Below, one piece after another: positions 44,200 through 53,286 of a stretch of 64,000 nucleotides of DNA. Source of the DNA: Flagellimonas pacifica (GTDB lineage Bacteria > Bacteroidota > Bacteroidia > Flavobacteriales > Flavobacteriaceae). Made by a program: the position numbers and the translations under genes. Each line of letters starts with the position of its first letter. Positions within the stretch are counted from its first letter, which is position 1. The notes beneath the pieces are model-generated. The model did not search any database. It had not been told where the DNA came from and was given only the letters and a program-made list of their open reading frames with translations. The stretch spans positions 556,937 through 620,936 of the forward strand of contig NZ_OBEH01000002.1 of the NCBI RefSeq assembly GCF_900215465.1, given 5' to 3'.

Positions 44200-44301
44200 A
44201 TGAAAAATCAAAACCAAGAAAATACAGCTTACTTAAATTTTATTAAAGATTTAAATGAAATGTTGACTGATTTTAATATCAGTCAATTGAGTCGTCCGTA
44301 A
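44200..44301 (+). CDS. Microprotein 2 (33 residues)
   Basis: ATG at 44200 to TAA at 44301. The peptide starts MKNQNQENTAYLNFIKDLNE and ends ISQLSRP. It aligns without gaps to microprotein 1 over about 20 residues around YL.F..[DE]LNE.L. A strong terminator begins 21 nt after its stop. The DNA between the two ORFs differs, so this is an old duplication kept at the protein level rather than a recent repeat. Confidence 0.55.
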   Translation: MKNQNQENTAYLNFIKDLNEMLTDFNISQLSRP

Positions 44302-44322
44302 TAGTTTAAAGTGGATATTATG

Positions 44323-44356
44323 AAAAAGGGGATGCTTTTAGAACATCCCCTTTTTT
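44323..44356. terminator. Bidirectional Rho-independent terminator
   Basis: A 12-bp stem, AAAAAGGGGATG (44323-44334) with CATCCCCTTTTT (44344-44355), and a 9-nt loop. T tracts lie on both strands. It ends the microprotein transcript on the plus strand and the sigma-factor transcript (stop at 44372) on the minus strand. Confidence 0.88.
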
Positions 44357-44371
44357 ATTTTATATACGGTA

Positions 44372-45235
44372 CTAACCCAAATAAGATTTTAGAATCTTAC
44401 TTTTTGAGGTATGTCTTAACTTTCTAATAGCCTTTTCACGAATTTGTCTAACACGTTCCCGAGTTAAATCAAAAGTGCTTCCAATCTCTTCTAAAGTCAT
44501 GGATTGTTGGTCTCCTATTCCGTAATACAAACGAACTACATCCGCTTCACGGGGTGATAAAGTCTCCAAGGCCCTGTTTATCTCTGTATATAAGGACTGA
44601 TGCATCAAATCCTTGTCAGGTTTGGGAGACTCTGCAGAATTTAGAACATCATATAAACTGGATGTTTCACCTTCTTTTAATGGTGCATCCATTGAAACGT
44701 GCCTTCCCGTATTCTTGAGCGACTGTTTAACTTCAGAAACGGTCATATCCAGTTCCTTTGCTATCTCCTCGGCAGATGGTGGGCGTTCATGCGCCTGTTC
44801 CAAATAGGAAAATGTCTTTTTTATTTTATTGATAGATCCAATCTTATTTAGTGGAAGACGCACAACTCTGGATTGTTCGGCCAGAGCTTGAAGAATAGAT
44901 TGCCTGATCCACCATACAGCATAAGAGATAAATTTAAATCCTCTTGTCTCATCAAAACGTTTGGCTGCTTTTACAAGACCCACGTTTCCTTCATTGATTA
45001 AATCTGGAAGTTTTAATCCTTGATTCTGGTATTGCTTGGCCACGGATACTACAAACCTTAAGTTGGCATTGGTAAGCTTCTCAAGTGCAGCTTGATCACC
45101 AGCTCTAATCCGTTGGGCAAGTTCCACCTCCTCTTGGGCAGTAATCAAATCAATCTTACTAATATCCTGAAGATATTTGTCTAAGGATTTGGATTCTCTA
45201 TTGGTAACTTGCTTAATGATCTTGAGCTGCCTCAT
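44372..45235 (-). CDS. rpoD: Primary RNA polymerase sigma factor (RpoD/SigA)
   Basis: A 287-residue sigma-70 factor of the compact Bacteroidota type without long region 1.1. Regions: 1.2 ([16 protein letters not shown]), 2.1-2.4 ([46 protein letters not shown]), 3 ([17 protein letters not shown]) and 4.2 ([20 protein letters not shown]). Bacteroidota primary sigma recognises TTG/TAnnTTTG promoters such as those noted in this window. The gene stands alone, between a bidirectional terminator and a 246-nt upstream region in which I see no clear further gene. Confidence 0.96.
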   Translation of the reverse strand: MRQLKIIKQVTNRESKSLDKYLQDISKIDLITAQEEVELAQRIRAGDQAALEKLTNANLRFVVSVAKQYQNQGLKLPDLINEGNVGLVKAAKRFDETRGFKFISYAVWWIRQSILQALAEQSRVVRLPLNKIGSINKIKKTFSYLEQAHERPPSAEEIAKELDMTVSEVKQSLKNTGRHVSMDAPLKEGETSSLYDVLNSAESPKPDKDLMHQSLYTEINRALETLSPREADVVRLYYGIGDQQSMTLEEIGSTFDLTRERVRQIREKAIRKLRHTSKSKILKSYLG

Positions 45236-45481
45236 ATGATATGTTGGATTTCAATTTTGAATATAGCTTACATTATACATCATTAAACCCTATTTTCCAA
45301 GTGGCAATAGCTATTATTATCAAAATGTTATGAGCATTCCTTTTCAACTACCAAAAAAACCAAGTTTGCACAATTGTTGATAGTATCTTAAAAGAAATCC
45401 AGAAACAAACCCTAGCTGAAGTACAAAAAACTCCTAATTTTGTAAGGTTTGTTAGTTTGGAACATTTAATCCATTTTTCCA

Positions 45482-46993
45482 TTGGAGGTAGAAAGAGAAG
45501 TAAGTAAAAAAACGTTATACGATTACCAATTAGAAGATTTAAAAAAAATCTTCAAACATATCAATGAGTTGCCGCCTGGCACCAATATCCTGTACCAGTT
45601 GCCCACAGGTGGTGGCAAGACAGTAGTTTTTTCCGAAATAACCCGAAAATTCATCCAGGACACGGGCAAAAAGGTCATCGTACTTACCCACAGGATAGAA
45701 TTGAGTAGGCAGACTTCCAAAATGTTGCATGGCTTTGGAGTAGCAAATAAAATTATCAATAGCGAGGTAAAAGAGCTTCACGACCAAGATGAATACATGT
45801 GCTTCGTTGCCATGGTGGAAACCTTGAACAATAGGCTACAGGAAGAAAAAGTTACCCTTAAGAATGTTGGTCTGGTAATTATTGATGAAGCCCATTACAA
45901 TTCTTTCCGGAAACTGTTCAAATATTTTGAAGAATCCACGATTCTTGGAGTTACGGCCACACCGTTGAGTTCCAATATTAAACTCCCAATGAAAGATCAT
46001 TATAAAAATTTGATTATTGGTGAGTCTATCAAATCTTTGATTGAAAAGCGATTTTTGGCAAAAGCCAAGCTCTACAACTATGATGTGAGCTTGAGAACCC
46101 TAAAATTGGGAATACACGGCGATTATACCGTGAAATCCTCAGATGAATTCTATGGCAATCACAGCATGTTGGGTAAATTGCTGACCGCTTATGAAGAAAC
46201 GGCTAAAGGCACCAAGACACTTATCTTCAATAATGGGATAAACACTTCGCTTTACGTTTATGAAACCTTTAAAAAGGCTGGATACCCCGTTCGCCATTTG
46301 GATAATAAAAATACTGCCACTGAACGTAAGGAAATATTGGATTGGTTTGCCAATACCCCAGATGCTATTCTTACATCAGTGAGTATTCTTACAACGGGTT
46401 TTGATGAACCCAGTGTACAATCCATAATACTCAATAGGGCCACAAGATCACTTACCCTATATTTCCAAATGATTGGTAGGGGGTCACGTGTGCTTCCCAA
46501 CAAGGATGAGTTCACGGTTATTGATCTTGGAAATAATCTGGCCCGCTTTGGGCCTTGGGATTCCCCTGTAGACTGGCAAGAGATATTCCATTTTCCAGAT
46601 TTCTATCTTGAGAACATCAAAAATGATGAAGATATTGAGCGTGAATTTGTTTATGTCATGTCAGACGAGCTTAAAGCAAAATTCAGCAAGTCGGAAAACA
46701 TCACTTTTGATATTAAAGAGGAGTACAAAAAGGTGTTTGCCAAAGGTGGAAAATCTAAACAAGTTTTAGAAATGAGTATTGAACAACACGCCCAGATCTG
46801 TGTGGAAAATAGTGAGGATGTTTTTGATGCAAGAATTCTGGCCAAGGAACTCAAAGAAGAAATTGCGTATCGTGTGCGTCAATATTCGTATTGTATTATG
46901 AACAATACGAAAAACTACAAGGAGTGGTTAGAGGAGGATTATGAACGTAAGTTGCGTTCCAGCATTTCCAAAAAATTCGCGGCGCTAATGTAG
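45482..46993 (+). CDS. SF2 DEAD/DEAH-box helicase
   Basis: A 503-residue helicase. Motif I is LPTGGGKTVVFSE (near residues 40-52), Ia LTHRIELS, II IIDEAHYNSF (DEAH), III GVTATPLSS, then the C-terminal RecA domain with ILTSVSILTTGFDEPSVQ and VI QMIGRGSRV. The layout suits the Type III restriction/UvrB-like helicase group (YprA/RadD-like) acting on nucleic acid. It is not next to a methylase or nuclease gene, so it is not part of a visible restriction system. The start is TTG at 45482, close to the conserved YDYQLEDLKK segment. Confidence 0.87.
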   Translation: MEVEREVSKKTLYDYQLEDLKKIFKHINELPPGTNILYQLPTGGGKTVVFSEITRKFIQDTGKKVIVLTHRIELSRQTSKMLHGFGVANKIINSEVKELHDQDEYMCFVAMVETLNNRLQEEKVTLKNVGLVIIDEAHYNSFRKLFKYFEESTILGVTATPLSSNIKLPMKDHYKNLIIGESIKSLIEKRFLAKAKLYNYDVSLRTLKLGIHGDYTVKSSDEFYGNHSMLGKLLTAYEETAKGTKTLIFNNGINTSLYVYETFKKAGYPVRHLDNKNTATERKEILDWFANTPDAILTSVSILTTGFDEPSVQSIILNRATRSLTLYFQMIGRGSRVLPNKDEFTVIDLGNNLARFGPWDSPVDWQEIFHFPDFYLENIKNDEDIEREFVYVMSDELKAKFSKSENITFDIKEEYKKVFAKGGKSKQVLEMSIEQHAQICVENSEDVFDARILAKELKEEIAYRVRQYSYCIMNNTKNYKEWLEEDYERKLRSSISKKFAALM

Positions 46994-47103
46994 TCGGAAA
47001 GTTTTTCGGGTTCTTGGAGTACTTGATTAGTTGGAACTTGGTATTTGTGTTTTGAGATTTATTCTACGGAATAGGTTCTTAAATTTATATGTGAATCTCT
47101 TCA

Positions 47104-48342
47104 ATGGACAAGACTCTTTTAATAATCGGTTACGTATGGCCAGAGCCAAGCACTACGGCAGCTGGGCATCGTATGTTACAACTTATACATACTTTTAAAA
47201 GCTTTGGCTATCACATAACCTTTGGTACTACCGCGGCTAAATCAGAATTTAGTTTCGATTTAAACTCAATAGGCGTTGAATATGCAACCATACAGCTGAA
47301 CCACCCCAGTTTTGATGCATTTGTACAAGATTTGAATCCTGATATTGTTGTTTTTGACCGATTTATGATGGAAGAACAATTTGGTTGGCGTGTGGCTGAA
47401 TTTGCTCCAAGTGCATTAAGGATTTTAAATACGGAGGATTTGCATTCATTGAGAAAGACAAGGGAAGAAAGTCATAAAAAAGGGGAGGGGTTTAGCCTCT
47501 CTGCTTGGAAGAACCACCCCATGACCTTACGTGAAGCCGCAAGTATCTATAGATCTGATCTTACCCTGATGATTTCTTCGTATGAAATGGAAATCCTTCA
47601 AAAGGAACTGGAAATTTCAGGAGATTTATTGGTTTATCTACCTTTTATGTTAGATCAACTGACCTCAAAAGAGACAGCCGCCTGGCCCAGTTTTGAAGAA
47701 CGAAAAGATTTCATTTCCTATGGAAATGGGAAACACGCTCCCAATATTGATTCCATCAAATGCCTTAAGGAATCCATTTGGCCATTGATCCGGGAAAAAT
47801 TGCCCAATGCGAACTTGAAAATCTATGGAGCTTATTTGCCAGAACAAATTCAACAATTACACAATCCAAAAAGGGGATTTTATGTATTGGGATGGGTGGG
47901 AAATCTGAATGAAGAAATCCAAAAGGCTCGAGTTTGCTTAGCTCCCCTCTGGTTTGGTGCAGGAATAAAAGGAAAATTAATAGATGCCATGAAAAATGGA
48001 ACACCAAGTGTCACCACATCAATAGGTGCAGAAGGCATGTATGGCCATTTACCTTGGAATGGAACCGTAGTTAATGATTGGGTGTCTTTTGCTGAAGCGG
48101 CAGTGGAACTATATGAGAACCAAGAAAAATGGGAGGAAGCTCGGATAAATGGGGCAACAATTGTCAACCAATTGTATAATAAAGGACAGTTGCAGAATGC
48201 GCTGGTCAAAAAGATAAAGGAAGTTCAAGAAAACCTAGAAACTCATCGGAATAGAAATTTTATGGGCAAAATGCTACAGCAACAGACCACGGCCAGTACT
48301 AAATATATGGCCAAATGGATTGAAGAAAAGAATAGGAGTTAG
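47104..48342 (+). CDS. Glycosyltransferase, GT4-like (GT-B fold)
   Basis: A 412-residue glycosyltransferase. The N-terminal Rossmann domain begins TLLIIGYVWPEPSTTAAGHR (acceptor side). The C-terminal domain has SYGNGKHAPNIDSI, GFYVLGWVGNLNEEIQKARV and the donor-binding ARVCLAPLWFGAGIKGKLID, then MKNGTPSVTTSIGAEGM with the sugar-nucleotide Glu. No membrane helix. It probably modifies a surface polysaccharide or protein; acceptor and donor are unknown. A fragment with an N-terminus similar to this protein is at 49242. Confidence 0.87.
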   Translation: MDKTLLIIGYVWPEPSTTAAGHRMLQLIHTFKSFGYHITFGTTAAKSEFSFDLNSIGVEYATIQLNHPSFDAFVQDLNPDIVVFDRFMMEEQFGWRVAEFAPSALRILNTEDLHSLRKTREESHKKGEGFSLSAWKNHPMTLREAASIYRSDLTLMISSYEMEILQKELEISGDLLVYLPFMLDQLTSKETAAWPSFEERKDFISYGNGKHAPNIDSIKCLKESIWPLIREKLPNANLKIYGAYLPEQIQQLHNPKRGFYVLGWVGNLNEEIQKARVCLAPLWFGAGIKGKLIDAMKNGTPSVTTSIGAEGMYGHLPWNGTVVNDWVSFAEAAVELYENQEKWEEARINGATIVNQLYNKGQLQNALVKKIKEVQENLETHRNRNFMGKMLQQQTTASTKYMAKWIEEKNRS

Positions 48343-48407
48343 GGAGGTTTCATTGTTGATTCGAATATCCGAATCTCTGAGTAAAATCTAACCTTTTTAG
48401 TCTAAAA

Positions 48408-49235
48408 CTAGCTATAGTTATCGCTAGTTCTATCAAATAATACCGGATTCAAAGGAGAGTCTATTACATTGCCAATTTCAACATTGGGGCACCAAGTATT
48501 CCAATCGTTCAGTTGCCCATCATTTTCAGGTTTCTTTAGGATCATATCCTTATCCATATAAATAATGGTCATGACTTTTCTGGTTTGCTGGGTAGAATTG
48601 GCTCCCGCTCTATGAAAAATCCAGCCAGAATGAAAACTGATTTCACCAACATCAAAAGGTTCTACTATTTTTGGACAATTGGTCAATCGCAATTTTTTGC
48701 CAATTATTGTTTCACTTTCATCGCCAATAGATAAATCCCTCCCTGTTTTTATATGTTGACTGCCAGCGGCAAATTCCAACGGACCCATTTGTAAAGGAAC
48801 CGCTTGTAATGGAATCCAAGCCGTAATGGTTTTGTCAGTTGTCAACGGCCAATAATATTGATCTACATGCCAAGGCGTAATGCCTCCACCGCCTTCTTTA
48901 AAAAGTGCTTGGTCGTGATACATTCTTACCCCATCAACTTTCATCAGATCTGAAGCTAGTTGTGCCAATCTTTTACTGAACAGTAGTTCCCTGATTCTTT
49001 CATCTTGGGTCCATAAGTTGAAGATTTGCAAAAAAGCCTTGCCATAGGTGTCGCGTTTTTCCAAAGGAAGGGTTTGTGTATTCATTTCATCAACCTTAGC
49101 AGATATCACAGTGTTGAAATAGTCGATTATCTTAGGGGATAGCACTTCCTTAATTTTTATGAATGAATTCTTTCCATAAAAATCAAGTTGTTTATCGCTT
49201 AAAACATAAGGTTCATAAAGAACATCCAAATTCAT
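48408..49235 (-). CDS. Phytanoyl-CoA dioxygenase (PhyH) family protein
   Basis: A 275-residue Fe(II)/2-oxoglutarate-dependent dioxygenase. The iron ligands appear as H-x-D in TPWHVDQYYWPL (near residues 117-128) and a distal His in EISFHSGWIFHRAGAN (near 202-217). An Arg a few residues later in QQTRKVMTI probably binds 2-oxoglutarate. The substrate is unknown; bacterial members hydroxylate lipids, amino acids or secondary metabolites. It lies between the glycosyltransferase and acyltransferase genes on the opposite strand. Confidence 0.87.
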   Translation of the reverse strand: MNLDVLYEPYVLSDKQLDFYGKNSFIKIKEVLSPKIIDYFNTVISAKVDEMNTQTLPLEKRDTYGKAFLQIFNLWTQDERIRELLFSKRLAQLASDLMKVDGVRMYHDQALFKEGGGGITPWHVDQYYWPLTTDKTITAWIPLQAVPLQMGPLEFAAGSQHIKTGRDLSIGDESETIIGKKLRLTNCPKIVEPFDVGEISFHSGWIFHRAGANSTQQTRKVMTIIYMDKDMILKKPENDGQLNDWNTWCPNVEIGNVIDSPLNPVLFDRTSDNYS

Positions 49236-49241
49236 TTCTTA

Positions 49242-49427
49242 ATGTTTACGGTGTTTTTAAAGATACTAAAACCTATCAGACCATTTTATTATGCAAATTA
49301 TGTCTGTCGGCCCTTAACAGTAATTGGTTTTTCATGGTCAGGCAACCATTCTTCGAATCATGATGTCTCTATATTAAGGACTATCAACAATTTAAAGGAA
49401 CATGGATGGGAGACTTCATTATATTGA
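49242..49427 (+). pseudogene. Possible remnant of a glycosyltransferase N-terminus
   Basis: A 61-residue frame starting MFTVFLKILKPIRPFYYANY. Its second half, VIGFSWSGNHSSNHDVSILR then TINNLKEHGWETSLY, aligns without gaps to the start of the GT4-like protein encoded at 47104 (IIGYVWPEPSTTAAGHRMLQ, LIHTFKSFGYHITFG). Shared positions include I, G, aromatic, W, L, I, K, G and aromatic. It stops at 49427 inside the start of the acyltransferase gene in another frame. It may be a decayed glycosyltransferase gene or a chance frame. Confidence 0.3.
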
Positions 49428-50571
49428 TTGGTTAAGAGTATTGGCATTTATTACACTTATTTTATTCCATTGCGCGGTTCCATTTGTGGAACATTACACT
49501 TGGGAAATTAACAATGACGAAACATCTCGATGGATAACCAGGATAATTTGGTGGCTTCATCAATGGAGACTACCCTTGTTATTTTTTATTGCGGGGGTAG
49601 GTGTTCGATTTTCATTGAGAAGAAGAGCTGTCCTAACTTTCTTTGGAGAACGGTTTGTTCGTTTATTCATTCCCCTAGTTTTTGCAATTTTCTTTATTAC
49701 CCCAATACAAGTGTATTTTGAATGGCTACAGAAAGGTAGAATCAATCCCGGATATTTGGAATTTTACCCTTCCGTTTATGAAATAATACCTTATCCTGAC
49801 GGTTCATTTACATGGAGCCATATGTGGTTTGTGGCTTATTTGTTTGTTTTTACCATTCTTTTACTTCCTATCTTTTCATTGTCAAAAGTTAAATGGTTCA
49901 ATCGCTTTAAAACTGTTTTTAATAAAATATTTTCCTTGCCTATTGCCCATTTGTTAATGGCTCTCCCAGTTGTGCTGTGTTTTTATGGGTTATATATTGA
50001 TTGGCCAGAGCAAGGCAGTTTAATAAATGATTGGTTTGTATTTGTTAGTTCTATTGCGTTCTACCTTTTTGGTTATATATTGAGTGCAATCCCCTTTTTT
50101 TGGGAAAACTGCAAGAAGTACAGAAGGTTGTTCTTATATATTGCAGTTTTAATGGCAACAGTTTTAATATGGAAATATTATTGGAACTGGGAATTTGATA
50201 AACCAGCAAAACAAGGCAGCGACTTGTATTTGTATGGATTTCTTAATAGCTTTCATATATGGACGGTTATCTTATCTGCCCTTGGGTATACCATGAAGTA
50301 TCTCAATTTTTCAAACACCTATTTAAGTTATTTGAATACTGCTGTTTACCCTTTTTATATTATGCACCAAGCCGTTATTGTAGCATCAGGCTACTATATT
50401 TTGCAATGGGAGGTAAGTGTGATGGCGAAATTGAGTGCATTGGTGTTGATTTGTATCACAGTGATTTGGTTCCTTTATCATTTCATTGTTCGTAAAACCA
50501 TGGTTACTCGTGTATTGTTTGGGATGAAATGGAAGTCAAAAAGTAAAGTAAAATCTGTTGCCATTCCTTAA
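49402..50571 (+). CDS. Acyltransferase family 3 membrane protein
   Basis: A 389-residue integral membrane acyltransferase with about ten helices. The N-terminal signature RLHYIDWLRVLAFITLILFH (near residues 4-23) and the next helix pair with RLPLLFFIAGVGVRFSLRRR are typical of the OafA/NodX-like group. Such enzymes add acetyl or succinyl groups to sugars of surface polysaccharides or glucans; the histidine in ILFHCA is a conserved catalytic candidate. It follows the dioxygenase gene divergently. The substrate is unknown. Confidence 0.9.
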   Translation: MDGRLHYIDWLRVLAFITLILFHCAVPFVEHYTWEINNDETSRWITRIIWWLHQWRLPLLFFIAGVGVRFSLRRRAVLTFFGERFVRLFIPLVFAIFFITPIQVYFEWLQKGRINPGYLEFYPSVYEIIPYPDGSFTWSHMWFVAYLFVFTILLLPIFSLSKVKWFNRFKTVFNKIFSLPIAHLLMALPVVLCFYGLYIDWPEQGSLINDWFVFVSSIAFYLFGYILSAIPFFWENCKKYRRLFLYIAVLMATVLIWKYYWNWEFDKPAKQGSDLYLYGFLNSFHIWTVILSALGYTMKYLNFSNTYLSYLNTAVYPFYIMHQAVIVASGYYILQWEVSVMAKLSALVLICITVIWFLYHFIVRKTMVTRVLFGMKWKSKSKVKSVAIP

Positions 50572-50698
50572 CGGGTGAATATATTTGAAAGAGGGATAGT
50601 TAGTTTTGAGAATTGGAAACACATTTTAAATGTTTACCTCAGAATTAGGAGCAAGCGTTCTTAAAATTCCTTTATTTTGTAGCTCACAAAATCAATGT

Positions 50699-51541
50699 AT
50701 GAAATCTCCCAACTGGAAAACTGCCATAGAATTTAAGGATATTACCTATAAAAAATGTAATGGGGTTGCCCGTATTGCCTTTAATAGGCCCAATGTACGT
50801 AATGCCTTTAGGCCACAAACTACAAGTGAGTTAATAAAAGCTTTTTATAATGCTCAGGAAGATACATCAATAGGAGTTGTGCTGCTTTCAGCAGAAGGTC
50901 CTTCAACAAAAGATGGGGTGTACTCCTTTTGTAGTGGCGGAGATCAAAAGGCTAGGGGTCACCAAGGCTATGTCGGTCAAGATGGTCAACACAGATTGAA
51001 TATTTTAGAAGTACAGCGGATGATTCGTTTTATGCCCAAAGTTGTGATAGCGGTAGTGCCCGGCTGGGCCGTTGGTGGTGGGCATAGTCTTCATGTAGTT
51101 TGTGATATGACCTTGGCCAGTAAAGAACATGCTATTTTTAAGCAGACCGATGCCGATGTTACTAGTTTTGATGGTGGTTATGGCTCCGCCTATTTGGCTA
51201 AAATGGTTGGACAGAAAAAAGCTCGTGAAATTTTCTTTTTGGGAAGAAACTATTCAGCCCAAGATGCTTTTGAAATGGGAATGGTAAATGCTGTTGTTCC
51301 CCATGATCAATTAGAAGATACCGCATACCAATGGGCACAAGAAGTATTGGAGAAATCCCCAACGTCCATTAAAATGCTCAAGTTCGCTATGAACCTTACT
51401 GATGATGGGATGGTTGGCCAACAGGTTTTTGCGGGTGAAGCTACTCGCTTGGCGTATATGACAGATGAGGCCAAAGAAGGAAGAAATGCTTTTTTGGAAA
51501 AAAGAAAACCTGATTTTGGTGAAGACAAGTGGATTCCTTGA
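50699..51541 (+). CDS. menB: 1,4-dihydroxy-2-naphthoyl-CoA synthase
   Basis: A 280-residue crotonase-fold enzyme closing the naphthoquinone ring in menaquinone synthesis. Seen: RIAFNRPNVRNAFRPQTT (near residues 27-44), FCSGGDQKARGHQGYVGQDG (near 79-98, oxyanion and mobile loop), VPGWAVGGGHSLHVVCDMT, DADVTSFDGGYGSAYLAKMV and the C-terminal FLEKRKPDFGEDKW. The GxxxSFDGGYGS motif separates MenB from other crotonases. ATG at 50699 (MKSPNWKTA) replaces the longer frame from 50630, whose extra 23 residues are not typical. Other men genes are not in the window. Confidence 0.94.
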   Translation: MKSPNWKTAIEFKDITYKKCNGVARIAFNRPNVRNAFRPQTTSELIKAFYNAQEDTSIGVVLLSAEGPSTKDGVYSFCSGGDQKARGHQGYVGQDGQHRLNILEVQRMIRFMPKVVIAVVPGWAVGGGHSLHVVCDMTLASKEHAIFKQTDADVTSFDGGYGSAYLAKMVGQKKAREIFFLGRNYSAQDAFEMGMVNAVVPHDQLEDTAYQWAQEVLEKSPTSIKMLKFAMNLTDDGMVGQQVFAGEATRLAYMTDEAKEGRNAFLEKRKPDFGEDKWIP

Positions 51542-51576
51542 GTCAACGTTCAGTTGATGTTAAACAGTTTAAACTA

Positions 51577-51599
51577 TTATCCAGAGCTTGTCTAAGGAG
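51577..51599. repeat. REP-like short interspersed repeat, copy 2 (diverged)
   Basis: TTATCCAGAGCTTGTCTAAG at 51577-51596, continuing GAG, matches the copy at 23068-23090 in 19 of 23 bases. It lies 36 nt after menB in a 260-nt gene-free gap. The rest of the gap holds a terminator (51622-51656), a possible 19-residue ORF on the minus strand (51701-51760) and nothing else that I recognise. Confidence 0.42.
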
Positions 51600-51621
51600 G
51601 AGTAAATAACTTCTATAAACT

Positions 51622-51656
51622 AAAAAGAGCCTTGCCGTTATGGTCAAGACTCTTTT
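51622..51656 (-). terminator. Terminator downstream of the CubicO-type gene
   Basis: AAAAGAG (51623-51629) pairs CTCTTTT (51650-51656), with an inner CTTG/CAAG and CC/GG stem carrying one mismatch and one bulge. On the minus strand it is followed by a short T run (CTCTTTTTAGTTT). It lies 145 nt past the CubicO gene stop, so another small transcript could also end here. Confidence 0.6.
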
Positions 51657-51801
51657 ACGAGAACACTATATGAAAATGAAAAAATTTACTTTCGTTATTA
51701 TTACATTGTAAATGTACCACAGGTGTCCCCGCAAATGAAATTATTGTTGTGAAGCTGCATTTTATTGTGGTTTGCCACGGATTTTAAGTTATGACATCGA
51801 C

Positions 51802-53136
51802 TTATTGTACAGATTTTACGACCTCTGACAAGAATTTGTTCACGTCAAATTCTGGGTTTTCGGCCAGTCCTGTGCGCACAACTACCAAATCTTTGGAAGG
51901 AATTACGAAAACATACTGTCCTTGATAGCCATTGCATGAAAATAAATCTCTGGGTACATCTGGATATTTTCCATTGGCATTCAACCAAAAGTGGGCTCCG
52001 TAGGTACCATCCGAATGCTGTGTTGGTTTTGTAATATAATTTACCCATTTGGAATCAAAAATCTGCTCCCCGTTCCATTTGCCCTTATCTAAATACAATT
52101 GACCAAAACGAGCCCAATCCCTAGTGCTTGCCCAAGCGTAGGATGAACCAACATAATTGCCCACAATATCGGCCTCCAAAACCATAGAATACATCCCTAT
52201 TTTATCAATAAAAGTAGCATAGGGAAAATCCAAATACTCTTGATGCGAACGAAACTGTTGACGTAAAATACCCGACAATAAATTGGTTGTACCTGATGAA
52301 TAGTTCCAAATTTCAGTGGGTTTGGCAATGAGTGCCTTTTCCTTTTGGGGTCTGCTCATATCCGAATCCAAGAAAAGCATACGGGTGACATCTGATATTT
52401 TTGAATAATCTTCATCCCATTCCAATCCACTTTGCATACGCAACAAATGGTTCAAAGTGATTTCCTTTCGGTCATCTTTTTTCCATTCAGTGATTGGAGC
52501 CGGCCATTCCATTTCTAATTTTCCTTGGTGTTCTAGAATGCCAAAACAGGTAGCCAAAACACTTTTGGTCATGGACCAACCCAAAATGCGTGTATCCTTG
52601 GTAAATCCATCCGCATACTTCTCTACCAACAAATGCCCTTTATAAAGAATTAAAAGTGTTCTGGTTTTTTGGACCTCCGGGTTGCCAAAAGCGGTTGCAA
52701 TTGCCTTGTCCAATTGTTGGGTGTCTATTTCGGAAAAAGTAGAATCCTTTGGACTGGCTTGACCGTAAGGATATGGGATGGTGTCTGTAAGTTGATTGCG
52801 AACTGGCGATGTGATAGATTTACTCTCATCATAATCATCATTTACCAATACCGTTCCCAAACCTTCCCTATATAAAGCTTTGCGGTTCATTAACCCATAA
52901 ACTGAGGCAGAAGCCCATTTCTGCTTTACATCAACTTCCGTTTCTGCCAACTCTATCAAGGGGACATTATTATCATTTTCGGCAAGAGAAGCTGCCGTCC
53001 TATTGGCAACAAAGACTCCTGAAGCCATATTTTTAGCAGCGTAACCTGAGATAATATTCAATTTAGGAAAGTTCAGATATACGACCACTCCTATTATCAA
53101 GATAAGTAGGAGTAAAATACGTTTAACTAGTTTCAT
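51802..53136 (-). CDS. Beta-lactamase-related serine hydrolase (CubicO group)
   Basis: A 444-residue protein with an N-terminal membrane anchor or signal (MKLVKRILLLLILIIGVVVY). The beta-lactamase/transpeptidase-like domain spans about 130-440, with catalytic S-x-x-K in LGWSMTKSVLA and the Y-x-S/N-type element WNYSSGTTN. The C-terminal part has LFSCNGYQGQYVFVIPSKDL, containing the family's G-x-x-G-Q element. It probably acts in the periplasm as an esterase or peptidase; beta-lactamase activity is not implied. ATG at 53136 starts the signal; the longer frame from 53205 adds 23 unlikely residues. Confidence 0.87.
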   Translation of the reverse strand: MKLVKRILLLLILIIGVVVYLNFPKLNIISGYAAKNMASGVFVANRTAASLAENDNNVPLIELAETEVDVKQKWASASVYGLMNRKALYREGLGTVLVNDDYDESKSITSPVRNQLTDTIPYPYGQASPKDSTFSEIDTQQLDKAIATAFGNPEVQKTRTLLILYKGHLLVEKYADGFTKDTRILGWSMTKSVLATCFGILEHQGKLEMEWPAPITEWKKDDRKEITLNHLLRMQSGLEWDEDYSKISDVTRMLFLDSDMSRPQKEKALIAKPTEIWNYSSGTTNLLSGILRQQFRSHQEYLDFPYATFIDKIGMYSMVLEADIVGNYVGSSYAWASTRDWARFGQLYLDKGKWNGEQIFDSKWVNYITKPTQHSDGTYGAHFWLNANGKYPDVPRDLFSCNGYQGQYVFVIPSKDLVVVRTGLAENPEFDVNKFLSEVVKSVQ

Positions 53137-53286
53137 GGATTTGGTTTGAAAATTTATGGATACTAAAATAAGTATTTCAAAAAGGCCACTAACATTTGAT
53201 TTCATATAGACGTAATTTTTTAATCTAGATTAAAACCAAATCTTTTTGGAATCATTAACTTTAAAGCAACACCTAGATTAACTAGT

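Noticed and set aside
45236..45481. Non-coding RNA in the 246-nt gap upstream of rpoD
   Set aside because: I see no strong stem, terminator or ORF; TAATTTTG at 45435-45442 could be a -7 box for the helicase gene but no -33 element fits.
45482..46993. Helicase as part of a defence system
   Set aside because: Neighbours are rpoD and a glycosyltransferase; no nuclease, methylase or other defence gene is adjacent.
48358..48375. Hairpin GATTCG-AATATC-CGAATC between the glycosyltransferase and PhyH genes
   Set aside because: Only six base pairs and no adjacent T run; it may help end both convergent transcripts but I cannot support it.
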